DNA of 6,401 nt, taken from contig JBHBZU010000038.1 in NCBI GenBank assembly GCA_041797745.1, forward strand, positions 1 to 6,401. Direction: 5' to 3'. Below the pieces are notes generated by a model. It saw only the letters and a list, made by a program, of their open reading frames with translations. It did not search any database and had not been told where the DNA came from. Below, in pieces: positions 1-5,281 of the stretch (positions are counted from its first letter, which is position 1; each line of letters begins with the position of its first letter). This stretch comes from UBA3871 sp041797745. GTDB taxonomy: Bacteria > Bacillota > Clostridia > Peptostreptococcales > Anaerovoracaceae. Both the position numbers and the translations under genes were made by a program.

Positions 1-1
1 G

Positions 2-151
2 GGGTTATCCACCATTGTGAATCTTTTTAGAGCAAAGGTTACCGACAAACTACTCCGTGGAATCAATATCGTCTGCGGAATCATCATAATCTTCTACGGC
101 TGCAAGCTGTTTTACAGCGGCATACTCATGGCAAGGGAGACCTTATTTTAG
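2..151 (+). CDS. LysE/RhtB-family amino-acid exporter, C-terminal fragment (5' end outside window)
   Basis: The reading frame from base 2 is open to a TAG at 149-151 and gives 49 residues with no start codon in a plausible place, so the gene enters from the left edge. The peptide begins GLSTIVNLFRAKVTDKLLRG, continues into a hydrophobic run (INIVCGIIIIFYGCKLF) and ends in a short polar tail. A basic loop with an 'LLRxIN' stretch, then a last membrane helix with an internal glycine, is the usual C-terminus of LysE/RhtB translocators. These are inner-membrane proteins of about 200 residues that export amino acids such as lysine, arginine, threonine or homoserine lactone. Only about a quarter of such a protein is visible, so family assignment rests on the pattern of the last helix and the substrate cannot be guessed. 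It converges on the racemase gene, with a shared hairpin terminator between them. Another small multi-helix transporter family remains possible. Confidence 0.66.
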   Translation, partial: GLSTIVNLFRAKVTDKLLRGINIVCGIIIIFYGCKLFYSGILMARETLF

Positions 152-328
152 CTACCTGACCGTATTAAACCCTGCTTCGTAAATCCCCTTTTATTCCAAT
201 AAAAAAACGGCTTATAGAGCAAAAATCAAAAGGCGCACCAATCCAACTTGATGCGTCTTTTTTATCCTGTAGCTCTTTTAGCTCTTTTTATATAAACAGT
301 TTCCTTATGTATCAGCTTATAGGCTGTC
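152..328. other. Intergenic gap between convergent genes
   Basis: This 177-bp AT-rich spacer separates the stop codons of the exporter (+) and the racemase (-). Besides the terminator at 228-263 it holds a 9-bp unit TAGCTCTTT repeated twice in tandem (270-278 and 279-287). It also holds a tiny CAGC/GCTG inverted repeat (313-326) just after the racemase stop, which has no T-tract and is probably meaningless. I see no start codon with a ribosome binding site, no RNA gene and no credible promoter here. Confidence 0.6.
228..263 (+). terminator. Intrinsic terminator between convergent genes, probably bidirectional
   Basis: AAAAGGCGCA (228-237) pairs with TGCGTCTTTT (252-261) across a 14-nt loop. 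On the + strand all ten positions pair, one of them as a G-U wobble, and the stem runs into a T-tract ending at 263. This fits termination of the exporter gene, whose stop is 77 nt upstream. On the - strand the same stem carries one A-C mismatch and is followed by a T-rich tail (GATTTTT), so it may also stop racemase transcripts, whose stop codon is about 66 nt away. The stem is rich in A-T pairs with a GC core of only a few pairs, so its strength is uncertain. Confidence 0.62.
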
Positions 329-1432
329 TTATTCCAAAGTATTTATATACTCCACCCTTATTTCAGGATTTGCCATTGTGCAAAGCACCGCCGCGTAGTC
401 CAAGCCAAAGGTAAGTATATCTCCTGCATGATATTCTCTCGGCGCCTCCTCCACATCTACTATAAGATGGTCAGAAGAAGCCCCAACAATCTCTATGCCC
501 TCTTCCCTTGGTTTTAAGCAGGAAAGTTCATGGCCGAAGTCTCCCTTTCCGATTCCCAAAAGGGCTCTGGTTCGTATTCCCCTATCTTCATATACGGGAA
601 CATTTCTGAAAGCGTCAATGCCGATTTCCCCAAAGGGATAAGTCGGCTTTTTACGACATTCCAAAACCTCTGCCTGAAGATTAAATATTTCAGTATACAT
701 ATCTCCAATGTCCATACCCCAAACTTCGTGAAGTTCCTTTGCAAGCATTATATTGCAGCCTACTCTTAAGTGGTTAATGCCCTCCGGCATATCCCCGTCC
801 AATACTCTTGCATAGGCTCTGGTTCCTCCGCCGGAAACAAATTCCAGCTTGCGCCCAATCTTCTTTTCTATTTCTAAAGCTAAATCTACCAGCTCCTGCA
901 ACTTCTCTTTAGTAGAAAGTATAGAACCGTAGCAACCCAAGTTGGTACCTATGCCGCACAAAACTAAATTCGGCATATTGTTTTCCACCTCAGCAACTAT
1001 GTTCATCAACTCCTCATGGTTCCAAATACCCTCCCGAAGATCTCCTAATTCTACCATTAGGATAACTTTGTGATACAAACCGTGCTCTCTCGCAACGCTG
1101 TCGAAAGCATTGAGGGTATCTAAATCACTTTGAAGAGAAATATCCGCACATTTTATAATCCGTTCAGCCTCAGACCGCATAGGAATCCTTATAAGCATAA
1201 GCGGCTTTTTCAGTCCCGCCTCTTTCATCTTTTCTAATTGAAAAGCTCTGGAAGAAGCAATTTGTGCTACATCCGTTTCATCTAAAGCAAGAGCCACTCT
1301 TTGATCTCCCCATGTAACCTTATTTACGGCTGCCACCTGAATGCCTATTTCCCTACATCGCCCTGCCACATAATTTGCATTATGTCGAATCTGCGCCAGA
1401 TTAACTGTCAATCTGGGATAACTCATGTTCAT
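329..1432 (-). CDS. PLP-dependent alanine/ornithine racemase family enzyme
   Basis: This encodes a 367-residue cytoplasmic enzyme of the fold-type III (alanine racemase-like) PLP family, expected to interconvert L- and D- forms of an amino acid. The N-terminal PLP barrel begins at about residue 5. Lys38, in VNKVTWGD, sits where the Schiff-base lysine of the family lies. Family motifs follow in order: GDLREG (130-135), NLGCYG (164-169), SGGG (200-203), LRVG (222-225), GEIGIDAF (268-275) and ASSDHLIVD (318-326). From memory, this series matches the ornithine racemase (Orr) of Clostridium sticklandii better than classical Alr, where the last motif would be the CMDQ loop. Classical Alr's lysine context (VKANAYG) is also absent. 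The start at 1432 is chosen because GGAGG lies 7 nt upstream. An in-frame ATG at 1438 touches that site, and one at 1426 is 13 nt away. The gene has its own promoter and follows the importer operon's terminator. Racemase family membership is firm. The substrate (alanine, ornithine or another amino acid) is not determined, and no ornithine-fermentation genes are visible. Confidence 0.88.
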   Translation of the reverse strand: MNMSYPRLTVNLAQIRHNANYVAGRCREIGIQVAAVNKVTWGDQRVALALDETDVAQIASSRAFQLEKMKEAGLKKPLMLIRIPMRSEAERIIKCADISLQSDLDTLNAFDSVAREHGLYHKVILMVELGDLREGIWNHEELMNIVAEVENNMPNLVLCGIGTNLGCYGSILSTKEKLQELVDLALEIEKKIGRKLEFVSGGGTRAYARVLDGDMPEGINHLRVGCNIMLAKELHEVWGMDIGDMYTEIFNLQAEVLECRKKPTYPFGEIGIDAFRNVPVYEDRGIRTRALLGIGKGDFGHELSCLKPREEGIEIVGASSDHLIVDVEEAPREYHAGDILTFGLDYAAVLCTMANPEIRVEYINTLE

Positions 1433-1438
1433 ATACAT

Positions 1439-1446
1439 ACCTCCCT
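1439..1446 (-). promoter_or_regulatory. Ribosome binding site that decides the racemase start
   Basis: On the - strand the site reads AGGGAGGT, a close match to the anti-Shine-Dalgarno complement. The first in-frame ATG (1438) follows it with no gap, which is too close for initiation. The second ATG (1432) lies 7 nt after GGAGG, the usual distance. The third (1426) lies 13 nt away. The second is therefore the best start, making the protein two residues shorter than the longest open frame. Confidence 0.8.
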
Positions 1447-1472
1447 GTTTTCTCGTTGCTTATATTAAACCG

Positions 1473-1501
1473 ATTATACCGCTTCGGCGTAAAACATTCA
1501 A
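1473..1501 (-). promoter_or_regulatory. Sigma-A type promoter of the racemase gene
   Basis: On the - strand TTGAAT (1501-1496) is followed after exactly 17 bp by TATAAT (1478-1473), a perfect -10 box. The stretch upstream of the -35 box is very AT-rich and could act as an UP element. Transcription should start near 1466, giving a leader of roughly 35 nt before the ATG at 1432. With the importer operon's terminator just upstream, this implies independent transcription of the racemase by the housekeeping sigma factor. No operator-like inverted repeat of convincing length is visible. Confidence 0.8.
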
Positions 1502-1564
1502 TATTCTAAAGGTTCTATTATTAATTTTATTCATATTTTTCGCTAAGCATACATTTTAACATAT

Positions 1565-1607
1565 AAAAAAGCGATGGACCGGAGCAAATTAAATGCTGAT
1601 TCATCGC
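1565..1607 (-). terminator. Intrinsic terminator of the liv operon
   Basis: Read on the - strand, GCGATG (1607-1602) pairs with CATCGC (1576-1571) and is followed at once by six Ts (1570-1565). Inside the large loop AGCA and TGCT can form a second stem, so the whole is a two-tier hairpin. It lies about 80 nt after the livF stop codon and about 65 nt before the racemase -35 box, so it cleanly separates the two transcription units. A smaller hairpin (CTTTA/TAAAG, 1664-1676) sits 12 nt after the livF stop but lacks a proper T-tract. Confidence 0.75.
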
Positions 1608-1688
1608 CAACTAATTACTGCTTTTCAGTTAAAAAATTTAGGCTGTTCTAATAATAAATAACCCTTTAGGCTAAAGTTCTTAATTGTT

Positions 1689-2399
1689 CTAATTACCCAA
1701 ATAAGCCTTTTTCACCTGTTCGGAGGTCAGAAGTTCGTCGCCGGTTCCTGACAATATTACCCTGCCGGTTTCCAAAACATAAGCATGGTGGGCAATGGAC
1801 AAAGCCATCTGCGCATTCTGCTCTACAAGCAGTATAGTAGTTCCTCCTTTGTTGAGCTGCTGAATAATATCAAAGATTTGTTCCACCAAGATAGGTGCCA
1901 GTCCCATGGATGGCTCATCAAGCATAAGAAGTTTCGGATTGCTCATGAGAGCTCTCCCCATGGCGAGCATTTGCTGCTCGCCGCCTGAGAGAGTTCCCGC
2001 CACCTGTTTTCTACGTTCTTTCAGTCGCGGGAATTGCTCATAAATCATTTCCAGATTACCTGCAACGGTAGAGGATTCGGCTGTAAAAGCTCCCATATCA
2101 AGATTGTCTTCCACACTCATCTGAAGAAAAATACGTCTTCCCTCAGGTACATGGGCTAAGCCTCTCTCAACAATCTTGTGCGCCGGAACCTTTGCAATAT
2201 TTTCACCCAAAAACTCCACGGAGCCTGTCTTTGAGCGCAGGAGACCGGATACCGTCTGAAGTGTAGTACTTTTACCGGCACCGTTAGCGCCTATGAGAGT
2301 TACAATTTCACCCTCATTTACTTCAAAGGAAACATCGCGAATGGCATGTATTGCACCGTAATATACGTTTATATCCTTTACTTTTAATATTGTCCCCAT
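1689..2399 (-). CDS. livF: Branched-chain-type amino-acid ABC transporter, ATP-binding subunit LivF
   Basis: This 236-residue cytoplasmic ATPase is the usual LivF size. It pairs with LivG to power amino-acid import through LivH/LivM. Walker A is GANGAGKST (37-45, Lys43), the ABC signature is LSGGE (137-141), and Walker B is LLMLDE (157-162) followed by PSMGLAP. In keeping with LivF proteins, the Q-loop position reads VPEGRR (84-89) and the switch position reads VEQN (192-195) with Gln instead of His. The frame stays open upstream to an ATG at 2495, but those 32 residues are basic, resemble no ABC N-terminus and overlap the end of livG. The start at 2399 is chosen because the typical 'ILKVKDINVYYG' opening follows directly. 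AAAGGAG (2409-2415), located inside the end of livG, lies 9 nt upstream. The gap from the livG stop is 1 nt, which implies translational coupling. It is the last gene of the operon. Confidence 0.93.
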   Translation of the reverse strand: MGTILKVKDINVYYGAIHAIRDVSFEVNEGEIVTLIGANGAGKSTTLQTVSGLLRSKTGSVEFLGENIAKVPAHKIVERGLAHVPEGRRIFLQMSVEDNLDMGAFTAESSTVAGNLEMIYEQFPRLKERRKQVAGTLSGGEQQMLAMGRALMSNPKLLMLDEPSMGLAPILVEQIFDIIQQLNKGGTTILLVEQNAQMALSIAHHAYVLETGRVILSGTGDELLTSEQVKKAYLGN

Positions 2400-2400
2400 T

Positions 2401-3258
2401 CTACTGTTCTCCTTTGCCTGTTCCTGCACTTTTTCCCAAATATGCTTCGATAACCTGCGGATTTGACTGAATTTGCTCGGGCGTCCCCTTAGCAATTATT
2501 TTTCCGAAATTCAATACAGCCAGACCCTCACAAAGTTCCATCACAAGACTCATATCGTGCTCAATAAGCAGAACACATATTTTGAAAGTATCGCGTATTT
2601 TTCTTATTACTTCTGTCAGTTCCGCAGTTTCTGATGGATTCATGCCTGCCGCAGGTTCATCCAAAAGCAATACCTTTGGGTCTGTAGCTAAGGCTCTTAA
2701 GATTTCCAAACGTCTTTGAGCTCCATAAGGGAGAGCTCCCGCTTGAGAATCTGCGAAGTCCGCCATATCGAAGATATCTAATAGTTCCAAGGCTCTTTCA
2801 TGCGCTCTTTTTTCTGCCTTGCGGTAACTCGGAGTATGAAAGAACGCTCCGCCTAAACCGTAATGAATGTCATTGTGAAGTCCTATCTTTACATTTTCCT
2901 CAACGGTCATTTTGTCAAAAAGACGAATATTTTGGAAAGTACGAGCAATTCCCGCCTGATTAATCTGAACGGTATTCATGCCTGAGGTGTCCTTGCCGTC
3001 CAGTAAAAATGTTCCTCTGGTTGCCTGATAAACCTTGGTAAGAAGATTGAAAACCGTAGTCTTACCTGCTCCGTTAGGACCTATGATTCCGGAAATTTCT
3101 GTTGGTCCTAAAGTTATGGTAAAGTCATCCACAGCGGTAAGTCCGCCAAAATCAATACCAAGACCTTGAATTTCCAAAACCGGACGTTGTTCTAAGTCTC
3201 TTTCCGGAAGAAGCGAATGTCCCTTGTAGTCTTTTAATGCTGCTTGAGCTTTTGTCAT
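2401..3258 (-). CDS. livG: Branched-chain-type amino-acid ABC transporter, ATP-binding subunit LivG
   Basis: This 285-residue cytoplasmic ATPase is the partner of LivF. The ABC domain starts at about residue 27 (VLEIQGLGIDFGG). Walker A is GPNGAGKTT (60-68, Lys66), the Q-loop is TFQN (Gln109), and the signature is LPYGAQRRLEI (176-186), the LivG-type variant of LSGGQ. Walker B is VLLLDEP (196-202, Glu201), and the switch is IEHD (His234). The C-terminal stretch includes NFGKIIAKGTPEQI, the usual LivG ending, followed by a short lysine/glycine-rich tail. About 25 mostly polar residues precede the ABC domain, which is longer than in classical LivG. The start is nevertheless well supported, because AAAGGAGG lies 7 nt upstream and the ATG overlaps the livM stop in ATGA. 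Regulation is presumably at operon level, with translation coupled to livM. Confidence 0.94.
   Translation of the reverse strand: MTKAQAALKDYKGHSLLPERDLEQRPVLEIQGLGIDFGGLTAVDDFTITLGPTEISGIIGPNGAGKTTVFNLLTKVYQATRGTFLLDGKDTSGMNTVQINQAGIARTFQNIRLFDKMTVEENVKIGLHNDIHYGLGGAFFHTPSYRKAEKRAHERALELLDIFDMADFADSQAGALPYGAQRRLEILRALATDPKVLLLDEPAAGMNPSETAELTEVIRKIRDTFKICVLLIEHDMSLVMELCEGLAVLNFGKIIAKGTPEQIQSNPQVIEAYLGKSAGTGKGEQ
2409..2415 (-). promoter_or_regulatory. Ribosome binding site that decides the livF start
   Basis: AAAGGAG on the - strand lies within the last codons of livG and 9 nt before the ATG at 2399. It supports the short livF start over the upstream in-frame ATG at 2495, which lies within livG coding sequence. 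Confidence 0.75.
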
Positions 3259-4346
3259 CTTCCTCCCTCCTTTCTTGCGCCTTTCCTGAATGCCGGCCTA
3301 ACCTTTTCCGTTGTTAAAGTAACCATTCCACGTATCTGTGAATTGTTTGTTGCCAGCATTACCAAAATTAGAACTACCGCATAGGTAAGCATGCGATAAT
3401 CTGCAAAATCTCTCAGCGCCTCAGGGAGAATGGTTAGAACAGCCGCAGAAATTATGCTTCCTGCAATATTCCCAATGCCCCCCAGCACTACGAATACCAG
3501 TACCAAAATTGAAGTGTTAAAGTTAAACTTTACCGGAGCCACTGTGGAATAGTTCAGGGCAAAGAGCGCCCCTGCCATACCTGCCAAAACGGCACCTGTT
3601 ACAAAGGTAGTCATCTTGAAGTTTGTTGCCGATAAGCCGACAGATTCTGCGGCAATGCGGTTGTCGCGGATAGCCATGATAGCTCTGCCCTGCTTAGAGT
3701 TGATAAGGTTCATTACTATAAAAAGAGTGAACATGATGAGCAGGAACCCTGCCAGGAACGTAGACATCTTGGTAATTCCTGTAGCACCCATGGGGCCGTT
3801 TAGAATCATGGAACCGTTTTCTGTCATTATAATATTTTCCGCTGCGGTGGATATATGCAATCCGTCTTCATCCATTCCAACATAAATAACGTTCAGCACA
3901 TTTCTGATGATTTCACCGAAAGCCAGCGTTACTATGGCAAGATAGTCTCCGCGAAGTCTTAATACCGGTATTCCGATTATAACCCCTGCAATTCCTGCAA
4001 AAAATCCGCCTGCTACGATGGCAATGAGAAGTTTCACTGCCACAAACGGTATTGACTGGAAAAGAGTTGCCGCAATTACCCCCGAAAACGCTCCCACACT
4101 CATGAAGCCGGCGTGTCCGAGACTCAATTCACCGGAAATGCCAACCACCAGATTAAGTGAGATTGCCATAACGATGTATGCGCATATCGGAACAAGCTGC
4201 CCCCGAAGAGAGTTGGAAATGAAGCCTCCCATGTCTAAAAGGCTTATTAGTATAAAGCCCACTATAGTTATTCCATAGGACCAAAGGGCACTACGCTTAT
4301 ACTGGTTCATATTCTTTTTTGATGACCAATTTTTGATTGTATTCAT
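3255..4346 (-). CDS. livM: Branched-chain-type amino-acid ABC transporter permease LivM
   Basis: This 363-residue inner-membrane protein is one half of the channel, in a heterodimer with LivH. After a short basic N-terminus there is a first hydrophobic helix at about 22-37. The LivM hallmark GELSLGHAGFMSVGA follows at 72-86, then LRLRGDYLAIVTLAFGEI at 129-146. The cytoplasmic coupling loop that contacts the ATPases lies at about 220-238 (GRAIMAIRDNRIAAESVG). Late helices include an ILVLVFVVLGGIGN segment and the motif region near ILPEALRD. Between about 156 and 192 a polar stretch probably forms an extracytoplasmic loop. The chosen ATG is 9 nt after the livH stop, with a G-rich site ahead. 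The next in-frame ATG (4310) has no ribosome binding site. The stop overlaps the livG start by 4 nt. The branched-chain family is certain, but the exact amino-acid substrate is not. Confidence 0.93.
   Translation of the reverse strand: MNTIKNWSSKKNMNQYKRSALWSYGITIVGFILISLLDMGGFISNSLRGQLVPICAYIVMAISLNLVVGISGELSLGHAGFMSVGAFSGVIAATLFQSIPFVAVKLLIAIVAGGFFAGIAGVIIGIPVLRLRGDYLAIVTLAFGEIIRNVLNVIYVGMDEDGLHISTAAENIIMTENGSMILNGPMGATGITKMSTFLAGFLLIMFTLFIVMNLINSKQGRAIMAIRDNRIAAESVGLSATNFKMTTFVTGAVLAGMAGALFALNYSTVAPVKFNFNTSILVLVFVVLGGIGNIAGSIISAAVLTILPEALRDFADYRMLTYAVVLILVMLATNNSQIRGMVTLTTEKVRPAFRKGARKEGGR
3262..3273 (-). promoter_or_regulatory. Strong double ribosome binding site for livG
   Basis: On the - strand AAAGGAGGGAGG contains two overlapping Shine-Dalgarno cores. 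The upstream core (3266-3273) is 7 nt from the livG ATG and perfectly placed. The downstream GGAGG is only 3 nt away. The site lies inside livM and encodes its C-terminal basic/glycine tail. Confidence 0.72.
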
Positions 4347-4350
4347 TGTG

Positions 4351-4357
4351 CCCCCCT
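4351..4357 (-). promoter_or_regulatory. Atypical all-G ribosome binding site of livM
   Basis: The only candidate ahead of the livM ATG is AGGGGGG (- strand), which partly overlaps the livH stop TAG and ends 4 nt before the start codon. It matches the Shine-Dalgarno consensus with one mismatch and is unlike the AAAGGAGG type sites of neighbouring genes. livM translation may rely on ribosomes finishing livH. Confidence 0.5.
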
Positions 4358-5240
4358 AAACCTTTTCTGTAACTTTCTTTCCTAATAAGCCCGTAGGTTT
4401 TACCAGAAGAACCACTATCAGAACACCAAATACAATAGCGTCTGAAAGCTCTGTTGAAATGTAAGCTCTTGATAATATTTCTATAATCCCAAGAAGTAAA
4501 CCGCCTACCATAGCCCCAGGAATCGAGCCTATGCCACCAAATACCGCTGCGGTAAAGGCTTTAATTCCCGGCATGGAACCCGTGGTTGGCATAAGTGTAG
4601 GATAAGCCGAGCAAAGCAGGACTCCTGCGATAGCCGCTAAAGCTGAACCTATGGCAAAAGTCATGGATATAGTTTGATTAACATTTATACCCATCAGCCT
4701 TGCAGCGTCATTATCTTCCGACACCGCTCTCATGGCCTTTCCCATTTTAGTCTTTGATGTGAAGAGCTCCAAACCCACCATAATAACTATGCAAATAAGG
4801 ATAGTAAAAATGGTTTCAGGAGTGAGTATCAGCTGACCATCGCCAAATTCCACCGCTTTTAGCCCTACAAACATGGAGGTAAACACCTTAGGTGCACTTC
4901 CGAAAACCAAAAGTGCCGCATTTTGCAAGAAATAGGATACACCTATGGCGGTAATTAATACCGCCAAAGATGTAGTTTCTCTGAGTGGCTTGTACGCCAA
5001 TTTTTCAATTAAGATTCCCAGCACTGTACATACTGCCATGGCTAAAAGCATGCCGAGCCATACGGGAAGTCCTATATATGTGAATGTACAGAATACCACA
5101 TAGCCGCCAATCATGATTACATCACCATGCGCGAAGTTCAGCATTTTAGCAATGCCATATACCATGGTATAGCCCAAAGCTATGATAGCATATACGCTGC
5201 CTAAGCTCAGACCGCTTGTTAAATATGAAAGTGCCGTCAT
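4356..5240 (-). CDS. livH: Branched-chain-type amino-acid ABC transporter permease LivH
   Basis: This 294-residue inner-membrane protein is the usual LivH length and pairs with LivM to form the translocation path. The first helix spans about 6-29 (LTSGLSLGSVYAIIALGYTM) and is followed by the family hallmark MLNFAHGDVIMIGGY (33-47). Further hydrophobic segments lie near 60-78, 90-112 and 143-160. The cytoplasmic loop GKAMRAVSEDNDAARLMGI (167-185) is the expected contact with LivF/LivG. Two or three more helices follow, with FGGIGSIPGAMVGG in between, and the chain ends in the basic tail PTGLLGKKVTEKV. The ATG at 5240 has AAAGGTAG 8 nt upstream, a moderate ribosome binding site. It lies 41 nt after the livK stop and 9 nt before livM, so it is the second gene of the operon. 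Family assignment is firm. Confidence 0.94.
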   Translation of the reverse strand: MTALSYLTSGLSLGSVYAIIALGYTMVYGIAKMLNFAHGDVIMIGGYVVFCTFTYIGLPVWLGMLLAMAVCTVLGILIEKLAYKPLRETTSLAVLITAIGVSYFLQNAALLVFGSAPKVFTSMFVGLKAVEFGDGQLILTPETIFTILICIVIMVGLELFTSKTKMGKAMRAVSEDNDAARLMGINVNQTISMTFAIGSALAAIAGVLLCSAYPTLMPTTGSMPGIKAFTAAVFGGIGSIPGAMVGGLLLGIIEILSRAYISTELSDAIVFGVLIVVLLVKPTGLLGKKVTEKV

Positions 5241-5281
5241 TATTTCTTCTACCTTTCGTTTCTTTTAATTCCCCTGCTTAA
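5241..5281 (-). other. livK-livH spacer
   Basis: This 41-nt purine-rich spacer (- strand) contains the livH ribosome binding site AAAGGTAG (5249-5256). I see no hairpin or T-tract that would stop or attenuate transcription, so livK and livH most likely share a transcript. The spacer is longer than the others in the operon, so livH is not coupled to livK translation in the way livG and livF are coupled to their upstream genes. Confidence 0.6.

Noticed and set aside
270..287. Tandem 9-bp repeat TAGCTCTTT x2
   Set aside because: Two copies of an AT-rich unit in a short spacer are easily due to chance or slippage, and they do not form part of a CRISPR array or a known site.
313..326. CAGC/GCTG hairpin right after the racemase stop
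   Set aside because: The stem is only 4 bp and no T-tract follows in the direction of transcription, so it is not a convincing terminator.
514..769. Two open frames of under 80 codons, one on each strand, inside the racemase gene
   Set aside because: They overlap a well-supported gene in other frames, have no good ribosome binding site and their translations resemble no family I know.
1664..1676. CTTTA/TAAAG hairpin shortly after the livF stop
   Set aside because: The stem is five bp, almost all A-T, with a 3-nt loop, and is followed by AT-rich sequence without a run of Ts; the hairpin at 1565-1607 is much the better terminator.
1439..1688. Possible riboswitch or T-box leader ahead of the racemase
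   Set aside because: The promoter lies only about 35 nt before the start codon, too little for a structured leader, and no T-box or anti-terminator elements are visible.
1785..1988. Plus-strand open frame opposite livF
   Set aside because: It is the antisense shadow of a conserved ABC ATPase, with no start signals.
3616..4278. Two plus-strand open frames opposite livM
   Set aside because: They are antisense shadows of a permease rich in small hydrophobic residues, with no supporting ribosome binding site or promoter.
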